Shown here: positions 1 through 9,079 of the stretch, one piece after another
Layout: each line of letters opens with the position of its first letter
Position numbering within the stretch: position 1 is the first letter of the stretch
The notes under the pieces: model-generated
Told to the model about the DNA's origin: nothing
What the model saw: only the letters and a program-made list of their open reading frames with translations
Database searches by the model: none
Assembly: GCA_036393335.1 (NCBI GenBank)
Contig: DASWHD010000135.1
Coordinates: 21,902-85,901 of the forward strand
Source of the DNA: DASWHD01 sp036393335
Lineage (GTDB): Bacteria; CG2-30-53-67; CG2-30-70-394
Length of the DNA stretch: 64,000 nt
Direction of reading: 5' to 3'
Translations under genes and position numbers: made by a program

Positions 1-37
1 ATCTGTTGGGTGGTCCGGGCCAATCGCGGCCGGAGGC

Positions 38-925
38 GTGGCCGGTGACCTGGACGCCCTGGTCGAGGAGTTGCAAGCCGGCAACCGGTCCGCATACGAG
101 GTGTTTCCGCCGTTACCGCCGGTCCGCGAAGTTGAACGGTCACCCGCCGGGGGCAAGGTGGTGGCGCCCACCGAAGGCACCGCCGGGACCATGCAGCCCA
201 TTGTCACAGGCGCTGGCAGCGAGCCGGCTGCAAGTAGCCGGCCGACGGTTCGTGCTCGAGTCTTCAGGAATGGCGAGGCGAGTGGCAGCAAGGCCCTGGC
301 GGCGGACCTCATCCGTCGCGGTACTGAGGCCCTGGACGCCGGGGCGAACGAGCGCGCCGTGCGTCTGCTGCGGGAGGGAGTGAAGCTCGACCCGGGCCAT
401 GTTCCGGGCTACACGAACCTCGGCGCGGCGTTGTTGCAGGCGGGTCGACCCGGGGAGGCGGTCGCGACCCTGGAGACGGCGGTGGCCCTGGATCCCGACC
501 AGGCGGCGGGTTGGAACAATCTCGCCGTGGCCGAATGGCGCAGCGGTTCGTTCGCTGCGGCGCGCGAGCACTTTCTTCGTGCCGCGGCATTGGACCCCGG
601 TGCGGCGTCGGCGCTGGTGAACCTCGCCCTTCTGCAATCCCAGCACGGCGATCGCGAGGGCTCGCTGCTCACGCTCCGGCGCGCCCTGGCACGGCCCAAC
701 GTGCCACCCCAGGCCCACCTGCAGTTGGCATTCGCCCTGGAGAGGGCCGGACGCCCGACGGAGGCGGCGTCCCATCTGGAAATCTATCTTGCGACGGCGG
801 TGCTCCCGGAGCCCGGGCTTGGGAAACGCCTCCAGGCCCATCTGCGAGAGCTACGCACGGCGCCCATGGAGTCCCCCCTCGCGGGCGATCGCCTGCGCAG
901 CCGGGGCATAGTGAGCGACGATTGA
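38..925 (+). CDS. TPR-repeat protein, 5' end possibly outside the window
   Basis: The product is a 295-residue protein, counted from a GTG codon. The reading frame is open to the left edge, so the true start may lie outside the window. Residues 1-90 are low-complexity and Ala/Pro/Gly-rich. From about residue 92 to 260 there are roughly five tetratricopeptide repeats, with the usual spacing of small and aromatic residues (for example GYTNLGAALLQAGRPGEAV and GWNNLAVAEWRSGSFAAA). TPR arrays are protein-binding scaffolds, and nothing here identifies the partner. It lacks an obvious signal peptide or membrane segment. It faces a minus-strand gene across a short gap with a perfect hairpin. Confidence 0.75.
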   Translation: MAGDLDALVEELQAGNRSAYEVFPPLPPVREVERSPAGGKVVAPTEGTAGTMQPIVTGAGSEPAASSRPTVRARVFRNGEASGSKALAADLIRRGTEALDAGANERAVRLLREGVKLDPGHVPGYTNLGAALLQAGRPGEAVATLETAVALDPDQAAGWNNLAVAEWRSGSFAAAREHFLRAAALDPGAASALVNLALLQSQHGDREGSLLTLRRALARPNVPPQAHLQLAFALERAGRPTEAASHLEIYLATAVLPEPGLGKRLQAHLRELRTAPMESPLAGDRLRSRGIVSDD

Positions 926-984
926 CGCCCCTCCACCCCTCTCCCCTGCATTTCTCGGCCACGGTGAGCAGGACGGTTTCGTCC

Positions 985-1003
985 CCGCGACGTACCGTCG
1001 CGG
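985..1003. terminator. hairpin between convergent genes
   Basis: A perfect 8-bp stem (CCGCGACG / CGTCGCGG) with a 3-nt loop lies between two convergent genes. There is no clear T tract, so it may act as a bidirectional, weak or Rho-assisted terminator. Confidence 0.4.
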
Positions 1004-1037
1004 TAGGTCCGCGGTGGGGCTCCCGCCCGGGCGTGGG

Positions 1038-1271
1038 CTACGCGAGCTGCAGCTCCTCCCGTGCCTTCTCCAGCACGTGGTCGAGCTCGCCCTTCAGGCG
1101 TTCCACCTCGGCCTGGAGCTCGTCGATGTCGTGGCACTCCGGGCAGATGAGGTTGTACCCCTGGGCATCGACGTGCACCGGGTTGACGTAAATGCTCGCC
1201 GTTGGATCCCCCCAGGTGGCGCCTTCGTGACGTTTGGAGATGACTAGGTGGAGGTTGTGGGACATGGCCAT
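1038..1271 (-). CDS. small protein with CPEC motif and C-terminal coiled coil
   Basis: The product is 77 residues. The N-terminal half contains a CPEC pair (around residues 44-47), which could be half of a zinc or metal site. The C-terminal 30 residues are strongly charged and heptad-like (ELQAEVERLKGELDHVLEKA), suggesting a short coiled coil for dimerisation. The family is not recognised. Its codon use matches the neighbours and it occupies a gap with no competing frame, so it is probably real. No function can be assigned from context. Confidence 0.6.
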   Translation of the reverse strand: MAMSHNLHLVISKRHEGATWGDPTASIYVNPVHVDAQGYNLICPECHDIDELQAEVERLKGELDHVLEKAREELQLA

Positions 1272-1413
1272 CCTCTCTCGGTTGTCTCAGCAAAAGTATA
1301 GCCGGAGCGGGACGTCCCTCTTGCGCCGGTGGGTGACCAGCCAGCCGGGATCTGTTGAGGCCACCGGCGCGGGTCAGCGGGCGACGCGGAGAATGGCTGG
1401 CGGCCGAATGCGA

Positions 1414-1785
1414 TCAGCGCCCGGAAGACAATCCCGCAACCAGTCGCGGCAGATGCGCGGAGAGCTCGGACCGGGCGACCACCTTGTCGGCGCCGAGGGC
1501 GAGGGCGCGGCGAATGCCCTCGACGTTACCGTGGTTCGTGTAGGCGAGGACCGGTACCCGCACCTCGGGGTCTCCTTTCAGGCGCTCGATGATCTGCATG
1601 GCGTCGATGCGGCCGTTGTCGAGGTCGATGACCAGGCAGGCCGGCGTCCCATCGGCGAGCGCAGCGAAGATCTCCGCCGCGCTGCCCAGCTTCACCACGG
1701 TGTAGCCGTGTGGCTTCAGGGAGGCCTGAATCTTGGCGACAAAGAAAAGATCGGCGATGGCGGTGAGGACGACGGGGGCAGACAC
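1414..1785 (-). CDS. degenerate receiver-domain protein
   Basis: The product is 123 residues with the alternating beta/alpha pattern of a CheY-like receiver. An aspartate sits at the phospho-acceptor strand (ACLVIDLDNGRIDA), followed by VPVLAYTNHG and ALALGADKVV in the usual order. The N-terminal acidic pair that binds Mg2+ in true receivers is missing: the first strand reads VVLTAIADLFF. The C-terminal Lys-Pro is replaced by AR-S. It is therefore probably a pseudo-receiver acting by protein contact rather than classic phosphorylation. It lies downstream of a kinase-receiver gene on the same strand and may be cotranscribed with it. Confidence 0.7.
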   Translation of the reverse strand: MSAPVVLTAIADLFFVAKIQASLKPHGYTVVKLGSAAEIFAALADGTPACLVIDLDNGRIDAMQIIERLKGDPEVRVPVLAYTNHGNVEGIRRALALGADKVVARSELSAHLPRLVAGLSSGR

Positions 1786-1933
1786 GACTGGGCACCGGCG
1801 AGATCGAGGGGGTACGCTAGGCAGGGCGGCGAATCAACGCAAGGCTGATGTCGGCCGACGCGCGTCGGGGTGTCTGGCCTGGTTTGGGCCGGGCATTCCA
1901 CTGCCAGAGAGACGCTGCCACGCCACCCGCGTG

Positions 1934-3451
1934 TCACCGCTGGCGATCCAGGACCTTCCGGATCGCCTCGGTCATCTGCCGGATGCGATACGGCTTTTTC
2001 AGAAAGCCGATGGGGCCATGCGGGGTATCCGGTAGCTCCACGGTGCCGTGACTGGCGGAGAACAGAAATCGTACCGAGGGCGCGATGCAGCCCATCTCCC
2101 TGCAAAGATGGTCGCCGTCGATCCCCGGTGAGGAGAGGTCGAGGAGGACCAGGTCGATGGCGTCGTGGTGCGCGCGGAATAGTTGCAGTGCTTCGGTGGT
2201 ATTACAGGTGGCGATCGAGTTATATCCGGCCTGACCGAGGATCTTCTGGACCGTCTTACACACCACCTCATCCTCGTCCACGATGAGGATCGTTTCGCTG
2301 CCGCCGACCAAGCGCGAGGAGATTGACGGCGGGGGCGCGCTGGCCGGTGTCATCGGCCCGTTAGCGGCGGCCGGGAAAAGTAGCGTGAACGTTGTTCCTT
2401 CTTCTTCCTGGGTGAAGACGTCGACCGTGCCGCCGTGGTTTTCCACGACGGAACGCACCATGGCGAGACCGAGGCCGGTGCCGGCCGCCAGCGGCTTGGT
2501 GGTGAAGAATGGATCGAAGATCTTGCCCACCACCTCCTCGGAGATGCCCACGCCATTGTCCGAGATCGCAATCTCGATGTAGCGTCCCGGCTCCAGACCC
2601 TCTGCATTGTCGTCGGGCAGATACAGGGGACGGGTGGCGAACCCGAGCTTGCCGCCGTCGGGCATCGCCTCGCCCGCGTTGAGGGCGAGGCTGAGGATGA
2701 CCTGGTGCAGTTGGCCTAGGTTGCCCTCGATCCGGGGTAGGTCTCGTGCGAGGTTGGTATCGATCTGAATCCGCGGTCCCAGGAGGCGCGGGATCTGGGC
2801 GGCCACTTCCCGTATCACCTGATTGAAGTCGATGGTGTGTCGGCGCGGGATGCGGCTCTCGGAGGCGGTACCGAGGAGCGCCCCGGTGAGCTCCGACGCG
2901 GAGGGTTGGGCCTGACGGTTCGGATCGTGGGCATGAGCCTTCTCCGTGGTGCGCATCGGATTGAGCAGCAGTGCACCGCGCTGCACCACGGTTTGGACCT
3001 GGTGGTGACCGTCGGTGAGCGCCGCCGCGGCCAGCCGGGCAAGCTCGGCGGCGTGACGGAATGCGGCGGCCTCCCGCCGTGCCTCGGCTAGCTCGGCGAG
3101 GAGCGGTGGTAGGAGCACCTTGCGCACCCCCGTGATGAACAGGCTACCGAGCCAGAATGCGCTCGCCAGGAGGAGGGCCGCCAGGACCCCTCCGGAAGGG
3201 AGCGGGGTGCCCAACTGTCGGCAGACGACGGGTAAGGTCACCAGGAGCACCGCGGTGAGGCAGCAGCCCAGGGCCGCACCGCGAGTGAGCAGTCGCGCCA
3301 CTGGACGGGGGAGTTGGTCGTCGGGTAAGCGGCCGTCCATTGTCGATTTGCCAGTTGCCTGGGTTGACCCGTGTTCGAGAAAGCGCGGTAACAACGCTGC
3401 GAGGTCGGGATCGTCGGTCTGGAAATGAGCTGCCCGATGTCCTGCCAACAA
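1934..3451 (-). CDS. membrane sensor kinase fused to C-terminal receiver, H-box not recognisable
   Basis: The product is 505 residues (a start at Met38 is also possible). Two membrane helices lie at about 56-78 and 87-108. A GHKL ATPase domain follows: N box SLALNAGEAMP (254-263), G1 DNGVG (298-302), F box DPFFTTK (313-319) and G2 GTGLGL (324-329). A receiver begins near 387, with D392/D394, phospho-acceptor D438 and K486-P. The overall plan is that of a hybrid histidine kinase. However, the segment where the phosphorylated histidine should lie (about 135-210) has no AHDFNN- or HEIRNPL-type motif; the only histidines there are in TDGHH and KAHAHD. It may be a divergent kinase or a signalling ATPase with another phospho-donor. 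The target is unknown. Confidence 0.8.
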   Translation of the reverse strand: MLAGHRAAHFQTDDPDLAALLPRFLEHGSTQATGKSTMDGRLPDDQLPRPVARLLTRGAALGCCLTAVLLVTLPVVCRQLGTPLPSGGVLAALLLASAFWLGSLFITGVRKVLLPPLLAELAEARREAAAFRHAAELARLAAAALTDGHHQVQTVVQRGALLLNPMRTTEKAHAHDPNRQAQPSASELTGALLGTASESRIPRRHTIDFNQVIREVAAQIPRLLGPRIQIDTNLARDLPRIEGNLGQLHQVILSLALNAGEAMPDGGKLGFATRPLYLPDDNAEGLEPGRYIEIAISDNGVGISEEVVGKIFDPFFTTKPLAAGTGLGLAMVRSVVENHGGTVDVFTQEEEGTTFTLLFPAAANGPMTPASAPPPSISSRLVGGSETILIVDEDEVVCKTVQKILGQAGYNSIATCNTTEALQLFRAHHDAIDLVLLDLSSPGIDGDHLCREMGCIAPSVRFLFSASHGTVELPDTPHGPIGFLKKPYRIRQMTEAIRKVLDRQR

Positions 3452-3508
3452 GAGCCGAAGAAGGACTAGCCCGACGTCACCCGCGTACCCGCCGATGGAG
3501 GGTGGTTG

Positions 3509-3787
3509 CTAGTCCGATTGGGTCTTACGCAACTCCTCGTTTTCGCGCTTGGTTGCCTCGAGATCGAACAGCAGGTACTTGATGCCGAGTTGCAGGTTAC
3601 CGAGCTGCCCGAGGGCCTGTGCGGTCGCCTTGCGCATCTGTTTGTGCAGGCGTTCGGTGGCATCCGCCAGCTGCTCCAGCTCCGCGCGCTTCTCTTCTGG
3701 GAGACACTGGATCTCCTTGCGCAACAGGGCCAACTTGTCCTCGAAATCGCTTGGCCTGTTGTCGTTGTCCGGATTATGGGGCTCCAT
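3509..3787 (-). CDS. small charged coiled-coil protein
   Basis: The product is 92 residues, hydrophilic and mostly helical, with heptad-like stretches (EEKRAELEQLADATERLHKQ and YLLFDLEATKRENEELRKT). It has no signal peptide, cysteine or membrane segment. The family is not recognised. It lies 57 bp upstream of the sensor kinase on the same strand and may share its transcript. Coding character is good, with strong third-position GC, and no competing frame is better. Confidence 0.55.
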   Translation of the reverse strand: MEPHNPDNDNRPSDFEDKLALLRKEIQCLPEEKRAELEQLADATERLHKQMRKATAQALGQLGNLQLGIKYLLFDLEATKRENEELRKTQSD

Positions 3788-4089
3788 GGCGCGCTCCTGG
3801 GGCAGGGTCGGTAGGTGGCATCGTCGGAATGGAATCGCTTGCGGCGCCCGTGAGCTGCGCTGACGCAGGCGTTGTCTCTAGGGAACTTCCTCTCAATTCG
3901 CGTGCCACCTGGCCCTGATTGCCTTGATGGATGTAACTAATTGAAAATGCGTACTATGCGTTTTGCTGCTGCATTTTTGTCTGACCCAGTTTGAGACGCC
4001 GAATGGCAGTCAGGGTTCTCAATTTGAAACGATTACGATATCGATGGTTATAGCCAGAAGGTCATGTTGACTCTAATTGGAATCACGGC
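3788..4089. promoter_or_regulatory. AT-rich divergent promoter region upstream of hisA
   Basis: This 302-bp gap separates the minus-strand coiled-coil gene from hisA. The part after about 3900 is clearly richer in A+T than the surrounding DNA. A possible sigma-70 promoter for hisA is TTGAAA at 4024-4029 and TATAGC at 4049-4054, but the 19-bp spacer is long. I see no attenuator-type histidine-rich leader peptide. Confidence 0.35.
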
Positions 4090-4848
4090 ATGCTTTTTAT
4101 CCCCGCAATCGATCTCAAAGAGGGCCGCTGCGTGCGCCTGCTGCAGGGCCGGATGGATCAGGCCACGGTCTTTTCCGACGACCCGGCTGGTCAGGCCGTC
4201 ACCTGGATGGAGGCGGGTGCACCCTATCTCCACTTGGTCGATCTCGACGGTGCCGTCGAGGGGGTGCCGCGTAACCTGGATGCGGTGCGCCAGATTCTTG
4301 CCACCGTCTCCATCCCGGTGGAGCTGGGTGGAGGGATCCGCGACCTCGACCGGATCGAGGCCCTCCTCGCCGAGGGTCTTGATCGGGTGATTCTCGGGAC
4401 CGTCGCGGCGCGGGAGCCGCACTTGGTGCGTGCCGCGTGCCGCGCCTTCCCAGGCCGTATCGCCGTGAGTATCGATGCCCGGGACGGTCGGGTCGCGGTG
4501 CGCGGCTGGGTGGAGGTGACCGATCTGGACGCCGTGGAGCTGGCCAAGCGACTCGCGGACGCCGGAGTGAGCGCGTTCATCTACACGGACATCAACCGTG
4601 ACGGCATGATGCAGGGGCACAACGTCGCGGCCACGGAGGCGTTTGCCGCCGCCATCGGCGTCGGGGTGATCGCGTCGGGAGGGATCGCCTCGCTGGACGA
4701 TGTGCGTGCGATCCTGCCCCTGGCGAAGGTTGGGGTGGTAGGGATGATCTCCGGTCGCGCGCTGTATGATGGCGCCCTCGACGTGCGCATGGCGGTGGAC
4801 GTGTGCCGGGTGGTCTCGGGGGTGCAGAAATCGGCTGGAGGGGTGTAG
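4090..4848 (+). CDS. hisA: phosphoribosylformimino-AICAR ribonucleotide isomerase (HisA)
   Basis: HisA isomerises ProFAR to PRFAR in histidine synthesis. The 252-residue protein is of usual length. It has the catalytic base Asp8 in [14 protein letters not shown], the second acid in [14 protein letters not shown], and the phosphate-binding loops GGGIRDLD and [10 protein letters not shown] of the (beta/alpha)8 barrel. It is the first gene of hisA-hisF-hisIE, and hisB and hisH do not precede it. The upstream AT-rich gap therefore probably holds the operon promoter. Confidence 0.97.
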   Translation: MLFIPAIDLKEGRCVRLLQGRMDQATVFSDDPAGQAVTWMEAGAPYLHLVDLDGAVEGVPRNLDAVRQILATVSIPVELGGGIRDLDRIEALLAEGLDRVILGTVAAREPHLVRAACRAFPGRIAVSIDARDGRVAVRGWVEVTDLDAVELAKRLADAGVSAFIYTDINRDGMMQGHNVAATEAFAAAIGVGVIASGGIASLDDVRAILPLAKVGVVGMISGRALYDGALDVRMAVDVCRVVSGVQKSAGGV

Positions 4849-4921
4849 AAGGAGGCCTGCGGGTGAGCGACGGGCTGGGGTCGCCGATCATCGGAGTCTT
4901 TGCGTACGGCTGGAGCAGGAC

Positions 4922-5698
4922 ATGCTGAACAAACGGATTATCCCGTGTCTCGACGTGACCAACGGACGCGTAGTCAAGGGGGTGAACTTCGTCGATCTGC
5001 GGGATGCGGGGGACCCGGTCGAGGTGGCGGAGCGCTACGACGCGGAGGGGGCGGACGAACTGACCTTTCTCGACATCACGGCGACTCACGAGGGACGGGA
5101 CACCATCTTGGAGATCATCGAGGCGACCGCGGAGCGGGTCTTCATGCCTCTCACCGTGGGTGGCGGCGTGCGCAACTTGGACGACATCCGCGCCTTGCTC
5201 CAGGCGGGGGCGGACAAGGTGTCGATCAACTCGGCGGCGGTGCGCAATCCCGACTTCATCCGAGCGGCGGCGGAACGGTTCGGCTCCCAGTGCATCGTCG
5301 TGGCCATCGACGCAAAGCGGGTGAGCGATACTCCGCCGCGCTGGGAGATCTTTACCCACGGGGGGCGGCGGCCTACCGGGATCGATGCCCTGGAGTGGGC
5401 GGAACGCATGGAGGCCTACGGTGCCGGGGAGTTCCTGGTCACGAGCATGGACCGGGATGGGACCAAGATCGGCTACGACAACGAGCTCAACCACGCGATC
5501 TCCAGCCGCGCGCGGGTGCCCCTGATCGCATCGGGGGGGGCGGGCAACCTGGAGCATCTCTATGACGGCTTCGTTGAGGGGGGCGCCGATGCGGTGCTCG
5601 CCGCCTCGATCTTCCATTACCAGCAATACACCATCGGCGAGGCCAAGGCCTACCTGGCGGAGCGCGGAGTCCCGGTTCGTATTTTGGAGCAACGATGA
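4922..5698 (+). CDS. hisF: imidazole glycerol phosphate synthase cyclase subunit (HisF)
   Basis: HisF converts PRFAR, with ammonia supplied by HisH, to IGP and AICAR. The start at the ATG of [12 protein letters not shown] was chosen because this is the canonical HisF N terminus and AGGA lies just upstream. The frame itself is open further 5'. The protein is 258 residues. Catalytic Asp11 and Asp130 (VVAIDAK) are present, as are the phosphate loops [10 protein letters not shown] and [10 protein letters not shown]. It starts 73 bp after hisA and overlaps hisIE by an ATGA. The HisH partner is not in the window. Confidence 0.97.
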   Translation: MLNKRIIPCLDVTNGRVVKGVNFVDLRDAGDPVEVAERYDAEGADELTFLDITATHEGRDTILEIIEATAERVFMPLTVGGGVRNLDDIRALLQAGADKVSINSAAVRNPDFIRAAAERFGSQCIVVAIDAKRVSDTPPRWEIFTHGGRRPTGIDALEWAERMEAYGAGEFLVTSMDRDGTKIGYDNELNHAISSRARVPLIASGGAGNLEHLYDGFVEGGADAVLAASIFHYQQYTIGEAKAYLAERGVPVRILEQR

Positions 5699-6405
5699 GT
5701 TGGCTTGATGCGGTGAAATTCAACGCCCAGGGGCTGGTGCCAGCGATCGTTCAAGACGCGGACAATGGTGAGGTCCTGATGCTTGCCTACTGCAACCGCG
5801 AGGCGGCGGAGCTCACCGCCGATACTGGCTTCACTCACTTCTACTCCCGCTCCCGGCAGAAGCTGTGGAAGAAGGGGGAGTCCTCGGGTCACCTCCAGGC
5901 GGTACGCGAGATCCGCTACGACTGTGACGCGGATACCCTGCTCTTCCGGGTCGAGCAGGCGGTCGCCGCCTGCCACACCGGCCGCCGGAGCTGTTTCTTC
6001 AACCGGGTCACGGACGGACAGGCCGAGGCGGTCGGAGAGTCGCTATTCGATCCGGTGCAGGTGTACGGCGGGGCGCCGGCGCCTGGGGAGGTGCTGGATG
6101 CCTTGGCGCGGGTGATCGCCGATCGCCGCGCCGCGGACCCGGCATCATCCTACGTCGCCAGCCTATTTTCCGGGGGTGCCAATACCATCGGTGCCAAGCT
6201 CCGTGAAGAGGCGGCAGAGCTGGCGGAGGCGGTCGCACAAGGCGATGAGGTCGCCATGGTGCACGAAGCCGCGGACCTCCTGTTTCACGCCTTGGTCGCG
6301 CTCGGCAGCCGGGGACTCGATCTGCAGTCGGTGCTGGCGGAGCTCAGTGGACGGTTTGGGACGTCGGGCCAGGCGGAGAAGGCCGCACGTGCTCCCGGCG
6401 AATAG
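5695..6405 (+). CDS. hisI: bifunctional phosphoribosyl-AMP cyclohydrolase / phosphoribosyl-ATP pyrophosphatase (HisIE)
   Basis: The product is 236 residues in two domains. The N-terminal HisI cyclohydrolase carries the metal-binding [13 protein letters not shown] and [11 protein letters not shown] motifs. The C-terminal HisE-like pyrophosphatase (about 137-225) has the MazG-type acidic helix [13 protein letters not shown] and [13 protein letters not shown]. Together they carry out steps 2 and 3 of histidine synthesis. It is translationally coupled to hisF (ATGA overlap). The fused arrangement is common in Enterobacteria but less so in lineages with separate hisI and hisE. The last 15 residues are Ala-rich and of no clear function. 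Confidence 0.95.
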   Translation: MSWLDAVKFNAQGLVPAIVQDADNGEVLMLAYCNREAAELTADTGFTHFYSRSRQKLWKKGESSGHLQAVREIRYDCDADTLLFRVEQAVAACHTGRRSCFFNRVTDGQAEAVGESLFDPVQVYGGAPAPGEVLDALARVIADRRAADPASSYVASLFSGGANTIGAKLREEAAELAEAVAQGDEVAMVHEAADLLFHALVALGSRGLDLQSVLAELSGRFGTSGQAEKAARAPGE

Positions 6406-6538
6406 CCGGTCGGCGCGTCACCGTGATGGGTGGCATGGGAAGGATGGAGATTCGCCGGTGCTCGCCGAAAAGGGGAGAGGGGCCGTGTGCCTGGCGGGGC
6501 ACGGGCGGGATCCGGTGGCAACGGATCAGGAAGGCTCA

Positions 6539-6988
6539 ATGGGCGGCACCGTGACGGGGAAGCGCATTCTTGTGGTGGACGACAACCGGGGGAATGCCGC
6601 GCTGCTCGCGACCTACCTGCGCAAGTCGGGGCACCGCGTATCCCTGGCCTACGATGGCTCCGCGGCCCTCGATGCCCTGCGCGAGAGTCCTCCCGACTTG
6701 ATGATCCTCGACGTGCGGATGCCCGGAATGAGTGGCTATGAGGTGCTCGAGGCGATCAACGCCGAGCCCGCCATCGGCTCCCGGCCGGTCCTGATGTTGA
6801 CCGCGCTCAATCAGCCCCACAATCGGCAGCGTGCCGTGGAGCTCGGGGTCGATGACTTCCTCAGCAAACCGGTGAGCAAGCTCGACTTTCTCCACCGGGT
6901 GGAAGCGCTGCTCGAGGTCGCGGAGCTACCCAGTGGTCTTCAACGCACCCTCGCGTATTGCGAGGCGTTGGACCGACTCCGCGCATAG
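6539..6988 (+). CDS. single-domain response regulator
   Basis: The product is 149 residues. The start was placed at the ATG preceded by AGGAAGG, although the frame is open further upstream. It is a complete receiver: RILVVDDNRGN gives the acidic pair, LMILDVRMPGMSG the phospho-acceptor Asp, LMLTALNQP the Thr/Ser strand and FLSKPVSK the conserved Lys-Pro. There is no output domain, only a C-terminal extension of about 25 residues. It follows the his genes by 133 bp and may be read with them or alone. The partner kinase is not evident. Confidence 0.88.
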   Translation: MGGTVTGKRILVVDDNRGNAALLATYLRKSGHRVSLAYDGSAALDALRESPPDLMILDVRMPGMSGYEVLEAINAEPAIGSRPVLMLTALNQPHNRQRAVELGVDDFLSKPVSKLDFLHRVEALLEVAELPSGLQRTLAYCEALDRLRA

Positions 6989-7151
6989 TCAGGCTTCCTC
7001 CAAAGTGGGTCTGGCGAGCGCGACAGCGATCCACACCGTCGAACGAGCCCCTCGCCATGCCGCCGCGTGCCTATCCGGACCGTCTTGCCGCTGAGCCGGC
7101 AACTCCGCAGCACCGGCTCTCGCGACCGCCACCGGTGAGCGACGAGGTGAG

Positions 7152-8078
7152 CTACAGCGTCACGTCACCGAACAGGCTTGCCAGCATCGGCGCCGCGTCG
7201 TCCATCGCCTCCTCGACGGCGGCGAAGCTCGCCTCGTCCGACATGAGGTGGCGGTACGTGCGGAGGTCTCCCTCTTGGGCGGTGGCCGTGGACAGCATGA
7301 GGCGGCGCTCCGAGCAGCGGTCCGCGATCTGTACCACCAATGGCAGAATGTCCGTAGCCGGCGGCTGGGGCACAACCTCATGAGGATCCCCACCCATCCA
7401 TGTGGCCATCGGGCTGCGTCGCGGCTCTTGATGGTGGCCGGAGATCACGGCTTTCTGTTCGTCGGATAGCCGCCACTGTGTGGCGAGGGAACGCCCGAGG
7501 ATGGTGTGGTCGACCCCGAAGCGTTCTCGTTCAAGCTGACAGAGGGGACGACTCGCCGGGAGAAGGGGCGTCTGCCCATCCAGGTTCTCCGCGGCGCCCT
7601 CCATCAGCAACATGCCGATGTCATGCAGCAGACCGGCGGTGAAGGCGTCACCCTCGCGTGCCGGCTCATGCTGCTTCATCAGGTATGCGGCGCCGAACGC
7701 AGTCTCCAGGCCATGGAGACAGAAGGTAATGCCTTTGACGCCGTACACCACCATTTCCTCTTTGGCGGCCTTGGTAAAGAAGGCCTGGGCGAGGGCCAGG
7801 GCACGAATCCGGCTGAGGCCGAGCAACGGCACAGCGCGACTGATGTCCGATACCGGCGACGGTAAGGCAAAGATTGCCGAGTTGACCCACTGGAGCACCT
7901 GGGCGGCGAGCGCCGGCTCGCTACCCAGAATGCTGGCGATCTGCTTCGAGGGGACCTCCAATTGCGGATCGGAGGTAAGGTCGAGGAGGCGGCGCGCCGC
8001 AGCGGACGGGGCCATCAGATGGGCCTGGCGTTCCACGAGGCGATCGATCTGGGCAGGGGAGAGGAGGGTGGCAGGCAT
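7152..8078 (-). CDS. HDOD domain protein
   Basis: The product is 308 residues. The start is the ATG with GGAAGAG upstream. It has the HDOD fold, a degenerate HD domain: LMAPSAAARRLLDLTSD, ALAAQVLQWVNSAIFALP, LGLSRIRALALAQAF, and a retained HD pair in AGLLHDIGMLL with HH in ISGHHQEP. HDOD proteins act in signalling and often sit with motility or two-component genes, as here beside a FliK-like gene. Whether it has any phosphohydrolase activity is unknown. It is downstream of, and probably cotranscribed with, the FliK-like gene. Confidence 0.85.
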   Translation of the reverse strand: MPATLLSPAQIDRLVERQAHLMAPSAAARRLLDLTSDPQLEVPSKQIASILGSEPALAAQVLQWVNSAIFALPSPVSDISRAVPLLGLSRIRALALAQAFFTKAAKEEMVVYGVKGITFCLHGLETAFGAAYLMKQHEPAREGDAFTAGLLHDIGMLLMEGAAENLDGQTPLLPASRPLCQLERERFGVDHTILGRSLATQWRLSDEQKAVISGHHQEPRRSPMATWMGGDPHEVVPQPPATDILPLVVQIADRCSERRLMLSTATAQEGDLRTYRHLMSDEASFAAVEEAMDDAAPMLASLFGDVTL

Positions 8079-8134
8079 GGCTCTCTTCCAGAAGAAAATG
8101 ATTTGCTTGTCTGTTCGGTCTCTTGCCGGCGTAG

Positions 8135-9079
8135 CTAAATCCATGCGGGCAAGAATGGGTCGACCGGGCAACCCTTGGTGACCGAGGTCACCGGCTGTGC
8201 CGTTCGCTCTCTCGTATCGGTAACGGCTGCGAACCGGCCAACGGGCCGTCCCCTTTGCGTGAGATCCTCGTGCCAGGCAGGGAGTCGACGGCGCAGGAAT
8301 TCGATGGCACCGGCATCGGCGCCCGTGAAGCGCACGTCGATCCGGCCGTCGCTGGCCGTCAGAGTGCTTTCCAATGTACCGAGGGCCGCCAGCACAAGGT
8401 GCAGCCTCACGCTTGTCCTCTCCCGCCCGGCACGCCCGTCGCCCTTGCGGCGATCGACGGCGATTTGCACCTGCACGAAGGGGTCCCGGGCAGGGAGGGG
8501 CACGACCTGGGGTGGAGGGGTCGTGGACGAGGCGTCGTGGGTCGGCACGACGGTGGGTGGCGCGGGAGGGCGTTCCGCCGTCTCTCTTCCCATGGTCGCA
8601 GCCTCTGGACCGCGATCCAATGATGGGCCGGGCGGCGGAGTCGCCGGTGATGGTGTGGCCGGGCGGCTGGTGCGCGTCGGTCCAGCACCCGGTGCAGGGG
8701 CGCCACGGTGCTCCGCCGACATCCGTAGTGGTGGCATGTTCGGGGATCTTCTGGCCTGGCTGGATCGCGAGTCGGGCGCCACACCCCGGCGCACCGGCGC
8801 CTCCGGCCGCACCAGGCGTAGCTGAAGTCGTGGCCACCGGCGCGTCACCTCTACCTCGATCTCCGCCGTTCGTGGGGCCGGTCCATCCCACCGGGCGCGC
8901 ACCACTACCTCCCCGATCTCCAGCAGGAGCTCCTGCCGCGGGAGGACCTGTACCACCCGGGCGAGCCAGCGGGTGCCGACCGCGAGGTCGGCAAGCGTCG
9001 TCTCTCCGGCGGGCACGGCCTGCGTGGCCGGGACGGCTGCCCAGTGCAAACACTTCACGGCGGGGGGGATACCGGCCAT
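8135..9079 (-). CDS. fliK: FliK-like flagellar hook-length control protein
   Basis: The product is 314 residues. The N-terminal part (about 25-95) resembles the beta-rich secreted domain seen in FliK-like proteins (VGTRWLARVVQVLPRQELL, then LEIGEVVVRARW). The middle (100-200) is Pro/Ala/Thr-rich and disordered, as expected for a molecular ruler. The C-terminal part (about 220-285) resembles the Flg_hook domain, with LGTLESTLTASDGRIDVRF followed by a Leu-rich helix. FliK measures hook length and switches export specificity. It is divergent from the flgF operon across a 326-bp region. Sequence similarity is weak, so the call rests on domain order plus location. Confidence 0.6.
   Translation of the reverse strand: MAGIPPAVKCLHWAAVPATQAVPAGETTLADLAVGTRWLARVVQVLPRQELLLEIGEVVVRARWDGPAPRTAEIEVEVTRRWPRLQLRLVRPEAPVRRGVAPDSRSSQARRSPNMPPLRMSAEHRGAPAPGAGPTRTSRPATPSPATPPPGPSLDRGPEAATMGRETAERPPAPPTVVPTHDASSTTPPPQVVPLPARDPFVQVQIAVDRRKGDGRAGRERTSVRLHLVLAALGTLESTLTASDGRIDVRFTGADAGAIEFLRRRLPAWHEDLTQRGRPVGRFAAVTDTRERTAQPVTSVTKGCPVDPFLPAWI

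Noticed and set aside
4592..5692. Long antisense open frame opposite hisF
   Set aside because: The composition is typical of an antisense frame in GC-rich DNA, and hisA/hisF are certain on the other strand.
8079..9053. N-terminal extension of the HDOD protein through the fliK-like gene
   Set aside because: It is an out-of-frame overlap with a coding gene. The ATG at 8078 has a good ribosome-binding site and begins the HDOD domain.
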